A stretch of DNA of 64,000 nt from Methylopila henanensis (lineage in GTDB: Bacteria; Pseudomonadota; Alphaproteobacteria; Rhizobiales; Methylopilaceae). The notes below the pieces were generated by a model that made no database searches, had not been told where the DNA came from, and saw only the letters and a program-made list of their open reading frames with translations. Both the position numbers and the translations under genes were made by a program. The DNA is taken from NCBI RefSeq assembly GCF_042681025.1, contig NZ_JBHUER010000008.1, forward strand, positions 124,001-188,000, in the 5' to 3' direction. Shown here one piece after another: positions 34,303 to 42,461 of the stretch. Each line of letters opens with the position of its first letter. The first letter of the stretch is position 1.

Positions 34303-34830
34303 ATGACCGACAGCCTTCCCGCCTACAAGATCGTCGGCGAACGCCGCTTCCGCGAGACCTCCGGTCTCTATTTCGAGGATTTCGAGCCTGGCGACGTATA
34401 CGAACATCGGCCAGGCCGGACGCTCCTCGATGTGGACAACGTGTGGTTCACGCTGCTGACCATGAACACGCAGCAGGTCCACTTCGACGCCGCCTACGCC
34501 GACAAGACCGAGTGGAAGAAGCTGTTGGTCGACTCGACCTTCACGCTGGCGCTGCTCACGGGGATGAGCGTGCGCACCGTGAGCGCGAAGGTGGTCGCCA
34601 ATCTCGGCTGGGACAAGGTCAAGGCGACCGCTCCGGTCTTCGCCGGCGACACGCTCTACGCCGAGAGCACGGTGCTTTCGAAGCGCGAATCCAAGAGCCG
34701 ACCGCATCAGGGCATTGTCACGGTGCTCACCCGCGGCGTGAACCAGGACGGCGCCGAGGTGATGAGCTTCGAGCGGACCATGCTGGTCTACCGTCGCGGC
34801 CAGTCGCCGGAAGAGGCCGCGAACTACTGA
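34303..34830 (+). CDS. MaoC-like hydratase/dehydratase
   Basis: A 175-residue hot-dog protein. YFEDFEPGDVYEHRPGRTL at the N-terminus and NTQQVHFDAAYADKTEWKKLLVDSTFTLALLTGMSV in the middle match MaoC-like enoyl-CoA hydratases of the mesaconyl-CoA type. In the catalytic loop the Asp of the usual D-x-N-x-x-H is replaced (NTQQVH), so activity may differ from hydratase 2. It follows the binding protein after 64 nt and is probably co-transcribed. Together with the CoA-transferase and dehydrogenase it fits degradation of a branched dicarboxylic acid, an inference only. Confidence 0.86.
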   Translation: MTDSLPAYKIVGERRFRETSGLYFEDFEPGDVYEHRPGRTLLDVDNVWFTLLTMNTQQVHFDAAYADKTEWKKLLVDSTFTLALLTGMSVRTVSAKVVANLGWDKVKATAPVFAGDTLYAESTVLSKRESKSRPHQGIVTVLTRGVNQDGAEVMSFERTMLVYRRGQSPEEAANY

Positions 34831-34899
34831 CGGCGTCGGAACGGAAACCGCCCGCGCCCGCCCAACGGCTGACGATCGATTCCTCGGGCGGAGAGATGG

Positions 34900-34922
34900 A
34901 TGCCCGGATCAAGTCCGGGCAT
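34900..34922. repeat. REP-like palindrome
   Basis: ATGCCCGG and CCGGGCAT are perfect inverted repeats around ATCAAGT, flanked by gatgg and gacgg. The same consensus (GATGCCCGG...CCGGGCATGAC) is found widely dispersed in rhizobial genomes; a related but less symmetric form appears near 57513-57530. It lies between convergent MaoC and GGT genes and may act as their terminator. Confidence 0.6.
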
Positions 34923-34962
34923 GACGGCGATGTCGCGAGCGGCGCCGAGACGGGTCGTTGGC

Positions 34963-36585
34963 TCAGCTCACCGCGGCGTAACCGTCGCGGCGGGGATCGC
35001 TCGCTGCGGCGTAGCCCTCGACGCCGGGATCGCCCATGCGCCAGATGAACTGGCCGGCGCCGAAGTCCTGGTAGCTGTCCTCGATCACGCTCATCTCGTG
35101 GCCGAGCGCCGCCAGCCCCTCCACCGTCTCCCGCCGCATCGTCGCCTCGACGTTGATGTCGAGCCCGGCGTTGAAGCGCCAGCGCGGCGCGTCGCAGGCG
35201 GCCTGCGGGTTCTGGGCGTAGTCGATCATGCGGACGAGCGTCTGCATGTGCCCCTGCGGCTGCATGTTGCCGCCCATCACGCCGAAGCTCATCACTGGCT
35301 GGCCGTCCCTGGTGAGGAAGCCCGGGATGATGGTCTGGAACGGCCGTTTTCCGGGCGCGACCACGTTCGGGCTCGCGGGGTCGAGGTGGAAGCCGTGGCC
35401 GCGGTTCTGCAGCGACAGCCCCCATTCCGGCAGGCAGACGCCGGACCCGAAGCCCATGAAGTTCGACTGGATGAAGCTTACCATCATGCCGTTCTCGTCG
35501 GCGGCGGTGAGGTAGATGGTGCCGCCCCGGACCGGATTCCGCGCCGCGAAGACCTGCGCCCGCGAAGGATCGATCAGCTTCGCGGCTTCCGCGAGATAGG
35601 CGTCGTCCAGCAGTTGCTCCGGCGTCACCCGCATATGGGCGAGGTCGGCCACATGGGCGTAGGTGTCGGCGAAGGCGAGCTTCATCGCCTCGATCTGCAG
35701 ATGGTTCGCCTCGACGCCGTCGGGATCGAGGCCCGCGAGGTCGAAACGCGACAGTATCCCGAGCGCGATCAGCGCGGCGATGCCCTGCCCGTTCGGCGGT
35801 ATCTCGTGAACCACATAGCCACGGTAGGTCTTGGAGATCGGCTCGACCCATTCCGGCTGGAACGCCTCGAGGTCCTTGACCGTCAGCGCCCCGCCATGGG
35901 CTGCGGCGTGCGCCGCCATCGCCTCGGCGATCTCGCCCCGGTAGAACGCGTCGCCGCCCGTCTCGGCGATGACGCGCAGCGCGCGCGCGGCGCCCTTGAG
36001 CGTGACGAGCTCCCCAACTTCCGGCGCGCGGCCCCGCGGCAGGAACAGCTCGGAGAATCCCGGCTGGCGGACGAGGTCGCGGACCTCGGCCGCCGCGGCC
36101 CATTTCTGCTGCACCACGGTCGGCGCGAGATAGCCGCGCTCGGCGATCTCGATCGCGGGCGCGAGCGCGTCGCACAGCGACAGCCGGCCGAACCGCTCGC
36201 TGAGCGCCACCCAGGAGCCGACCGCGCCGGGCACGGTGACGGAATCCCAGCCGCGCATCGGCGGTCGTGAGCGGCCCTCGCCGTATTTCTTCGCGAAGTA
36301 ATCCGGCGTCCACGCCGCGGGCGCGCCGCCGGAGGCGTTGAGGCCGTGCAGCTTCTCGCCGTCCCACAGGATGCAGTAGGCGTCGGAGCCGAGGCCGTTC
36401 GAGCAGGGCTCGACCAGCGCCATGGCGGCCGCGGCCGCGATCGCGGCGTCGACCGCGTTGCCGCCCTGGTGCAGCATCCGCAGGCCGGCCTGCGCGCCGA
36501 GCGGGTGGGAGGTCGAGACGACGTTGCGCCCGAACGCCGGCACGCGGCGTGACGGGTAGCCGGCGGTCCAGTCGAAACGGGTCAT
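34963..36585 (-). CDS. Gamma-glutamyltransferase-family amidohydrolase
   Basis: A 540-residue Ntn-hydrolase precursor. VVSTSHPLGAQAGLRMLHQGGNAVDAAIA starts the large subunit, and the small subunit begins at the predicted autocatalytic Thr356 in RGGTIYLTAADENG, the equivalent of the T-x-x-L-T motif in YwrD-like relatives. No signal peptide precedes it, so it is cytoplasmic, unlike classical periplasmic GGT. The canonical EPxxSGIGGG is changed to EPCSNGLGSD, suggesting a substrate other than glutathione, perhaps an amide or acyl conjugate. It ends the leftward catabolic series, 82 nt after the ligase. Confidence 0.9.
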   Translation of the reverse strand: MTRFDWTAGYPSRRVPAFGRNVVSTSHPLGAQAGLRMLHQGGNAVDAAIAAAAAMALVEPCSNGLGSDAYCILWDGEKLHGLNASGGAPAAWTPDYFAKKYGEGRSRPPMRGWDSVTVPGAVGSWVALSERFGRLSLCDALAPAIEIAERGYLAPTVVQQKWAAAAEVRDLVRQPGFSELFLPRGRAPEVGELVTLKGAARALRVIAETGGDAFYRGEIAEAMAAHAAAHGGALTVKDLEAFQPEWVEPISKTYRGYVVHEIPPNGQGIAALIALGILSRFDLAGLDPDGVEANHLQIEAMKLAFADTYAHVADLAHMRVTPEQLLDDAYLAEAAKLIDPSRAQVFAARNPVRGGTIYLTAADENGMMVSFIQSNFMGFGSGVCLPEWGLSLQNRGHGFHLDPASPNVVAPGKRPFQTIIPGFLTRDGQPVMSFGVMGGNMQPQGHMQTLVRMIDYAQNPQAACDAPRWRFNAGLDINVEATMRRETVEGLAALGHEMSVIEDSYQDFGAGQFIWRMGDPGVEGYAAASDPRRDGYAAVS

Positions 36586-36667
36586 GGTCTCCTCGTGATT
36601 TCCCCGGGTGAATGCGTTCCGACGATCCTTATCCGGCGTCCGGGCGAGCCGGCGCGGGCTTACGCCA

Positions 36668-38152
36668 TCATCCGCTCTTCAGCTCGGCCTCCGCCCGGGC
36701 GCGCAGTCCGGCCCGGTCGATCTTGTTGGTGGAGGCGAGCAGCATGCGGTCAAGAAACCAGATCCGGCGCGGATGCTGGTAGGCCGGCGCGTTCGCGAGC
36801 GCGAAGGCCTTGAGCACGGCCTCGTCCAGATCCGAACCCGGACGGCGCACCACGAAGGCGACCGGCTTGGTTCCCTTGATGTCGTCGTCCACCGGCACGA
36901 CGCTCGCCTGCAGCACGTCCGGATGGGTCTCGAGCATGGCCTCGACCTCGCCCGGAAAGATGTTCTCGCCGCCCGAGACGAACATGTCGTCGACCCGGCC
37001 GACGAAGTAATAGAAGCCGTCGCCGTCGCGGCGGAACACGTCTCCGGTGTCGTAGAAGCCGTCCGGGGTGATCGGCGAGCGCACGTCCGGGCGCTCGTGA
37101 TAGCCGAGCATGACCGCGGGGCTCTTCATCTGCAGCACGCCATGGTCCGGAGCGCCCTCGCCGACGAGCCGGACCTCGACGCCCGGATGCGGACGCCCGA
37201 CCGAGCCGGTGGGTGCCGAGCCGTCGGGGTCGAGGAACACCACCGGCCCGCCCTCCGTGGTGCCGTAGGCGTTGATGATGCGGGCGTTCGGCAGCAGCGC
37301 GCGGGTCTGGGCGGCGAGCGCCTCGTTGACCGGCGCCGAGCCCATGCGCACCACCCGAACGCTGGTCAGGTCGGCGGTCGCGAGGGCGTCCTTCTCGCGC
37401 AGCATCATGGCGATCATCGGCGGCACCGCCGTCGCCCAGGTCGCGCGGTGGCGGTCGATCGCGGCGATGTAGGCGCGCGCCTGGAACTGCGGCAGCAGCA
37501 GCACGGTCGCGCCCGCCGCCAGCGCCAGCAGGGCGTTGGCGAGCGCGTTCATGTGGTAGAGCGGCGCTGCGATCAGCATGCGTTCAGCCCTGAGATCGTC
37601 GTCCGCCATGCGCGTGCGCACGACCCAGAGATGGCCCGCATGGCTCAGCAGCACGCCCTTGGGCCGCCCGGTGGAGCCCGAGGTGAACAGCATCATCGCC
37701 GGCTCGTCCTTCGCCGGGTCGACCGGCTCGAACGGTCCGGGATCGAGCCAGTCGCCGAGCCCGCCGTCGAGCGCGACAGCGGGGACCGCGGCCGGCGCCT
37801 GCGGGAGCCGCTCGGCGTCGCAGTACACCACCCGCGCGCCGCTGTCGGCCACGACCTGCGCCACGGTCGCGGGCGGAAACTTGAAGTTGACCGGCACGGG
37901 GATCACGCCGGCCCGCATCGCGCCGAGCAGGAGCGCGAGATAGACGGGCGCGTTCGCGGCGAGGATCGCGATCCGGTCGCCGCGCCGGATTCCCCGCCGG
38001 CCGAGCCCGCGCGCGAAGGCGTCTGCGGTCGCGTTCAGCTCCGCGCGGCTGACGGAGGTCCCGGAGCCGTCCGGTCCGATGCCGATCACCGCCGGGGGTG
38101 CGGCGGCGTCGTCATCGGTCAGGACGGCTCCGAGGTTCGTGACGCCGGTCAT
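36668..38152 (-). CDS. AMP-dependent acyl-CoA synthetase/ligase
   Basis: A 494-residue adenylate-forming enzyme that activates a carboxylic acid with ATP and joins it to CoA. P-loop MLFTSGSTGRPKGV, A5 INAYGTTEGG, A7 FYDTGDVFRRD and A8 FVGRVDDMFVSGGENIFP are all clear, with the catalytic A10 lysine in LASTNKIDRAGLR. It resembles medium-chain or aryl-acid ligases; the acid is not known. Its ATG overlaps the VOC gene stop (ATGA), showing translational coupling. Confidence 0.94.
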   Translation of the reverse strand: MTGVTNLGAVLTDDDAAAPPAVIGIGPDGSGTSVSRAELNATADAFARGLGRRGIRRGDRIAILAANAPVYLALLLGAMRAGVIPVPVNFKFPPATVAQVVADSGARVVYCDAERLPQAPAAVPAVALDGGLGDWLDPGPFEPVDPAKDEPAMMLFTSGSTGRPKGVLLSHAGHLWVVRTRMADDDLRAERMLIAAPLYHMNALANALLALAAGATVLLLPQFQARAYIAAIDRHRATWATAVPPMIAMMLREKDALATADLTSVRVVRMGSAPVNEALAAQTRALLPNARIINAYGTTEGGPVVFLDPDGSAPTGSVGRPHPGVEVRLVGEGAPDHGVLQMKSPAVMLGYHERPDVRSPITPDGFYDTGDVFRRDGDGFYYFVGRVDDMFVSGGENIFPGEVEAMLETHPDVLQASVVPVDDDIKGTKPVAFVVRRPGSDLDEAVLKAFALANAPAYQHPRRIWFLDRMLLASTNKIDRAGLRARAEAELKSG

Positions 38153-38937
38153 CGGGCGCTCCGGCAGGCGAGGACAAGCTCCAGCGACGGCAGCGCGAGC
38201 GTCGCGCTTTCGCCGGAGGCCGGCTCGCTCCAGACCGCGCCGGCGGTCGCCCGGGCCCGCGCCGCGATCCCGTCCAGGCCGTCGAAGGCAAGGCCGAGGG
38301 TCGCGAAACGGGGCCGGTCGCCGGACACGACGTCGATCACGAAATCGGGCAGCTCCACGCGCCAGCCCGTGGCCGTGCGCGCGGCCGGGGCGCCCGCCGC
38401 GGCGGCGTAGGACGCGGCGTCGCGCTCGGGAGCAAGCGAGGCGACCTCAATGCGGTCGAGGCGGACAAAGCCGTTGGGATGGGAGAGCCATTCCGGACGC
38501 CAGACCAGTTCCGGCGTCAGGTGCTCGCAGAAATAGACCCGGCCAGCCGGGAACAGCGCGTCCGGAACCCTCACGGTGCGGAAGCGCGCCTCGCGGGCCT
38601 CGCCGTCGATCTCCACCGGCCGCGAGAACGCGACCGGCGGAGCGGGCTCGAGCCCGGCGGCGCCGAGCCGCGCGAAGGTCTCGTCGGCGTCCGCGCTTTT
38701 CATCACCAGCCCGTTGAGGCCGAACGGGCTGTCCAGCACCTCCTGACGCTGGCGGCCCTCGGCCGGCACGCCGACGAGTTCAAGATAGCCGCCCTGCGTC
38801 ATCATCAGGTGGTTGATGGAGCCGAGCGAATGGCGGCCGAGCGGCGTGAGCTGGAAGCCGAGGCCCGCGAACAGCGCCGCCGCCTCGTCCATGCCCCGCA
38901 GCACGTTGACGACCACATGGTCGAGCGCCGCCGCCAT
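38149..38937 (-). CDS. VOC-family protein (Glyoxalase-like domain)
   Basis: A 262-residue protein with the N-terminal LDHVVVNVLRGMDEAAALFAGLGFQLTPLGRHSLGS segment of the PF13468-type glyoxalase family. A central FCEHLTPELVWRPEWLSHPNG contains His and Glu residues able to bind a metal. Reaction unknown; relatives occur in catabolic clusters of aromatic and other acids. It is coupled to the ligase by ATGA overlap and follows the PaaI gene after 12 nt. Confidence 0.85.
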   Translation of the reverse strand: MAAALDHVVVNVLRGMDEAAALFAGLGFQLTPLGRHSLGSINHLMMTQGGYLELVGVPAEGRQRQEVLDSPFGLNGLVMKSADADETFARLGAAGLEPAPPVAFSRPVEIDGEAREARFRTVRVPDALFPAGRVYFCEHLTPELVWRPEWLSHPNGFVRLDRIEVASLAPERDAASYAAAAGAPAARTATGWRVELPDFVIDVVSGDRPRFATLGLAFDGLDGIAARARATAGAVWSEPASGESATLALPSLELVLACRSAR

Positions 38938-38949
38938 CCGCTCAGGCCC

Positions 38950-39372
38950 TCACTTCGGGGTCGCGGTCATGTAGACGCCGCGGCCGCTGGCGAGCAGCCG
39001 GCCTTCGCCGTCCAGCACCTGGGCTTCCGCGACCGACAGCGTGCCGCCGAACTTCACCACCTTGCCCTTCGCGGTCAGGTCTCCCTCCATGGCCGCTCGG
39101 TGGTAGTCGACGCGCAGATCCACCGTCGGCACGCCGCGCCCGGTCTTCGACACCAGCGCCCAGTCGGCCGTGAGGTCGATCAGCGTGGCGAGGATGCCGC
39201 CATGGACGTAGCCGCGCTCGGCGTTGACGACCCATTCGGGCCGCCAGGTCGCCTTGAGCTCGATCTCGCCGTCGCCGACCGAGATCACCTTGAGCCCGAG
39301 CCACTGGTGGAACGGGCCCTTGAGCAGCTTCGCTTCGACTTCGGCCGCGGTGAGGGTGATGGTCTCGCTCAT
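38950..39372 (-). CDS. PaaI-family thioesterase
   Basis: A 140-residue hot-dog thioesterase that hydrolyses acyl-CoA. GLKVISVGDGEIELKATWRPEWVVNAERGYVHGGILATLIDLTADWAL contains the YVHGGxLATLxD catalytic segment, and PTVDLRVDYHRAA is the second conserved strand. Within an acyl-CoA pathway it probably frees CoA from dead-end intermediates, as PaaI does in phenylacetate degradation. Its ATG overlaps the dehydrogenase stop (ATGA). Confidence 0.92.
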   Translation of the reverse strand: MSETITLTAAEVEAKLLKGPFHQWLGLKVISVGDGEIELKATWRPEWVVNAERGYVHGGILATLIDLTADWALVSKTGRGVPTVDLRVDYHRAAMEGDLTAKGKVVKFGGTLSVAEAQVLDGEGRLLASGRGVYMTATPK

Positions 39373-40385
39373 GGCGTCACCACGATCTTGCCCATGACCT
39401 CGCGGTCGCGGATCAGGCGCAGGCCCTCCGCCGCCTCCTCGAGCGGCAGCACCTTGTCGACGACCGGCTTCAGCGTCCCCTCCTGGATCATGTCCATGAG
39501 CGCCGACAGGTCGTCGTCGTAGAACGAGTTGGAGCCGATGATCTTGAGCTCGAAGCTCCAGATGTAGCGCAGGTCCTCCTTGGGATCGTGGCCGGCGGTC
39601 GCGCCGCAAGTCAGGATGGAGCCGCCGCGCTTCACGCATTTCAGCGAGGGTGCCCAGGTGTCGCCGCCGGTGAAGTTGATCACCACGTCGACGCCGCCGT
39701 CATAGCTGCGGCGCTGGGGCTTGCCGTATTGCTGGATCGCCCACTTCGAAAAATCGGTCTCGCGGTAGTTCACCACGTGGTCGGCCCCGAGCTCCTTCAG
39801 CCGGTCCAGCTTGTCCTGGCTGCCGGCGCAGGCGATCACCTCGCAGCCGAGCTGCTTCAGCAGCATGACGCAGCCGGTGCCGACGCCGCCGGAGGCGCCG
39901 AGCACCAGCACCTTGTCGCCGGCCTTCACCGTCTTGTGGGTGACGAGCATGCGGTGGGCGGTGCCGTAGGCGACGGGAAGCGAGGCCGCGTCCACGAAGC
40001 TCACCTTGTCCGGCATGCGGATGAGCTGGCCGACCGAGACGCGGCAGTACTGCGCCATGCCGCCATCGAGCATCTCGCCCATCAGGCCCTTGTTGGGGTA
40101 GAGCGGGTTGACCAGCACCCGGTCGCCGACGCTCCAGCCCTCGACGCCTTCGCCGACCTCCGTGATCTCGCCCGCCATGTCGAGGCCGATGACCACGGGC
40201 ATCGGCACCTTGATGCCTGGCATGCCCTTCACGGTGAAGACGTCGTGATAGTTGAACGAGGACGCGCCGACGCGGATCACCACATGGCCGGCGTCGGCGG
40301 TCGGGACGGGATGGTCGTCCACGACGATCAGGTCGGAGACGTCGCCGTGCTGCTTCAGCAGCAGGGCCTTCATGGTCTTGGGCAT
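39369..40385 (-). CDS. Zinc-type alcohol dehydrogenase / quinone oxidoreductase (MDR superfamily)
   Basis: A 338-residue NAD(P)H-dependent medium-chain dehydrogenase. GroES-like N-terminus with NYHDVFTVKG and VIGLDMAGEITEVGEG, Rossmann motif VLVLGASGGVGTGCVMLLKQLG near residue 165. Catalytic zinc cysteines are absent (N-Y-H-D instead of C-x-D), and structural zinc cysteines are not clustered, so it is closer to quinone oxidoreductase or enoyl reductase than to zinc alcohol dehydrogenase. It starts after the 203-bp repeat region behind the third ABC transporter and is coupled to PaaI by ATGA overlap. Confidence 0.92.
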   Translation of the reverse strand: MPKTMKALLLKQHGDVSDLIVVDDHPVPTADAGHVVIRVGASSFNYHDVFTVKGMPGIKVPMPVVIGLDMAGEITEVGEGVEGWSVGDRVLVNPLYPNKGLMGEMLDGGMAQYCRVSVGQLIRMPDKVSFVDAASLPVAYGTAHRMLVTHKTVKAGDKVLVLGASGGVGTGCVMLLKQLGCEVIACAGSQDKLDRLKELGADHVVNYRETDFSKWAIQQYGKPQRRSYDGGVDVVINFTGGDTWAPSLKCVKRGGSILTCGATAGHDPKEDLRYIWSFELKIIGSNSFYDDDLSALMDMIQEGTLKPVVDKVLPLEEAAEGLRLIRDREVMGKIVVTP

Positions 40386-40450
40386 CGATCGGCCTTCTCT
40401 CTCGCGGCGCTTTTCGCGCTTGTCGTTGACGTTCAGAAATTGGCTCGGGT

Positions 40451-40578
40451 CTTCACCTCTCCCCGGCGGGGAGAGATCGACCCGAAGGGTCGGATGAGGG
40501 GGCTCTCCGGCGAGAAAAACAGGCCCTCACCCGCTTCGGCTTCGCCTCGCGACCTCTTCCCGGCGGGGAGAGGTGAAG
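40451..40578. repeat. Long inverted-repeat intergenic element (RIME/REP-like)
   Basis: The 128-bp element begins CTTCACCTCTCCCCGGCGGG and ends with its inverse, CGGCGGGGAGAGGTGAAG. Each end is itself palindromic (CTCTCCCCGGCGGGGAGAG), and the interior carries ATGAGGG and CCCTCAC as a further inverted pair. Elements of this composition are common intergenic mosaic repeats in alphaproteobacteria. It lies between the binding protein and the dehydrogenase genes of one leftward series and could attenuate read-through. Confidence 0.75.
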
Positions 40579-40588
40579 GAAGGATCGG

Positions 40589-41569
40589 TCACTTGATGGC
40601 CTTGGAAGCCTCGTAGGGGCCGGTGGCGAAGGCGGCGTCGGGCAGTTCGCCCTTCACCGCGCCCACCGACTTGAACACCTCGAACGCGGTCTTGAGCGAG
40701 GCGATGTCGGACGGCTCCAGCGTGACGGTGTAGATGCCGTCCCACAGCGCCGCGTAGGCCTTGGCGTCGTCCTCGCCCATGTTGGCGGCGGCGACCAGCG
40801 CCTTGGCGACGGCGGCCTTGTCGGCCTTGCCGAACTCGTAGGCCTTGCGCATGCCGGCGACGACCTTGGCGGCGCCGTCCGGGTTAGCCTTCAGCCAGTC
40901 GTTGCGCATCACGCCGACGCCGAGCACCGGCGGCGCGTCGCCCTTCGACAGCTTCTTCCACTCGTCGCGGAAGGCCCCGATCCGGCGCAGCTTGACGTCC
41001 TTGACGAGAGCGATCGTGACCGTGCGGAGCGCCGCGGCGTCGATGTCCTTCTGCACCAGGAACTGCGCGAGGCGCGGGTCGTTGCCCGGCACCAGCGTGT
41101 AGTCGCCGGAGCCGAAGCCATAGTTCTTCTCGAGGATCGCCGACGCGATGGCGGCGGTGGCGCTGCCGGCGGGCGAGCCGCCGATCTTCTTGCCCTTCAG
41201 CTCCTCCATCGTCTTGATGGGCGAGTCCTCGGGCACCACGAAGTCGAGCTCGGCCACCTGCGTCGCGAGCACGATCGACAGCGGCAGGCCGTCGGCCGCG
41301 ACGCTCATCGAGGCGGCGGCGGGGGCCGCGATCGCGAAGTCGATGCCGCCCGCTGCCAACGCCTTGGTCGGCGCGTTGACGTCGGGGAACTTGACGTACT
41401 CGACCTCGAGCCCCTCCTTCTCCATGAACTTGCCGGTCTCAAGCACGGCGCCGAAGCCGAGGCTGACGCCCGAGCTCCAGTAGCCGATGCGGACCTTTTC
41501 GGCGTGGGCCGGAGCTGCCGCTCCGAGGATGGCCGCGAGGGCGGCGGCGAGGACGGCTGTGCGCTTCAC
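40589..41569 (-). CDS. ABC substrate-binding protein, NMT1/SsuA type (third system)
   Basis: A 326-residue periplasmic binding protein. Residues 1-23 form a Sec signal peptide with AHA cleavage site. EKVRIGYWSSGVSLGFGAVLETG and FPDVNAPTKALAAGGIDFAIAAPAA form the ligand site of lobe one; GGSPAGSATAAIASAIL marks the hinge. Ligand unknown; neighbouring genes suggest a carboxylic acid or amide that is then activated by CoA ligase. It follows the permease after 55 nt, and so is the last gene of the importer unit. Confidence 0.92.
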   Translation of the reverse strand: MKRTAVLAAALAAILGAAAPAHAEKVRIGYWSSGVSLGFGAVLETGKFMEKEGLEVEYVKFPDVNAPTKALAAGGIDFAIAAPAAASMSVAADGLPLSIVLATQVAELDFVVPEDSPIKTMEELKGKKIGGSPAGSATAAIASAILEKNYGFGSGDYTLVPGNDPRLAQFLVQKDIDAAALRTVTIALVKDVKLRRIGAFRDEWKKLSKGDAPPVLGVGVMRNDWLKANPDGAAKVVAGMRKAYEFGKADKAAVAKALVAAANMGEDDAKAYAALWDGIYTVTLEPSDIASLKTAFEVFKSVGAVKGELPDAAFATGPYEASKAIK

Positions 41570-41624
41570 GACGGCTGCTCCGGAGTGGGGTTTTGCGGGA
41601 CGTGCGGTTGGTTGGACATGGGGA

Positions 41625-42461
41625 TCACGACTCTCCGGCCCGCCGTCTCCAGCGGAAGAGGCGGTTTTCGAGCGGCTTCAGGATGAGGGCTTCGAGCGCC
41701 AGCATCAGCGTCACGAGCGTCAGCGTCCAGGCGAAGACCTGGTCGGTCTGCACCAGATCGGCGGCCTGGCGCAGGCGGTAGCCGACGCCGCTCGACGCGC
41801 CGAGCGTCTCGGCGACGAGGCTGACGCGGGCGCCGAAGCCGAAGGCGAGCCGGGCGGAGGAGAAGAACGGCGGCAGGATCGTCGGCAGGTAGATCTTCAG
41901 GAGCACCTGCCGCCGCGGCATGCGGAAGGTGCGCGCCAGCTCCACGTAGTCGGCGTTGACGGTCTTCGCGCCCTGCCAGACCGTGGTCAGGATCAGCGGC
42001 ATCGCCGTCATGAACACCACGAAGATCGTGGTCCAGTTCGACAGCCCGAACCAGATCAGGGCGAAGATCGCCCAGATCGTCGAGGACACCGTGTTGATGA
42101 CCGTCAGCACCGGCTCGAACATCGCGCCGAGCGTCTCGCTCGCGCCGAGCGCGAGTCCGAGCACGACGCCGACCACCGCGGCGAGCAGGAAGCCGATGAC
42201 CACCCGCTCGAAGGTGACGCCAAGGTCCTTCCAGAAGCCCGGCGAGGCGACGAGGTTGCTCCACGCCTCCCAGACCCGGAGCGGCCCCGGCAGGACGAAG
42301 GCCGGCATGTTCCACGACGCCACCTGCCAGGCGAGCAGAAGCGCCGCGAGCAGCAGCAGCCGCAGCGCCGCGATCCGCCAGCCGCGCGGGCCGCCGGAGC
42401 GGGGAAGCGCGGGGCGGCCGGTCGCGGCCGCGGGATCGGTCGGGTCCATCGCCATCGTCAC
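41625..42461 (-). CDS. ABC transporter permease, SsuC/TauC type (third system)
   Basis: A 278-residue permease with six hydrophobic segments and the coupling loop NADYVELARTFRMPRRQVLLKIYLPTILPPFFS. A short proline-rich N-terminus precedes the first segment WRIAALRLLLLAALLLAW. Its ATG overlaps the ATPase stop codon by 4 nt. Confidence 0.94.
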   Translation of the reverse strand: MTMAMDPTDPAAATGRPALPRSGGPRGWRIAALRLLLLAALLLAWQVASWNMPAFVLPGPLRVWEAWSNLVASPGFWKDLGVTFERVVIGFLLAAVVGVVLGLALGASETLGAMFEPVLTVINTVSSTIWAIFALIWFGLSNWTTIFVVFMTAMPLILTTVWQGAKTVNADYVELARTFRMPRRQVLLKIYLPTILPPFFSSARLAFGFGARVSLVAETLGASSGVGYRLRQAADLVQTDQVFAWTLTLVTLMLALEALILKPLENRLFRWRRRAGES

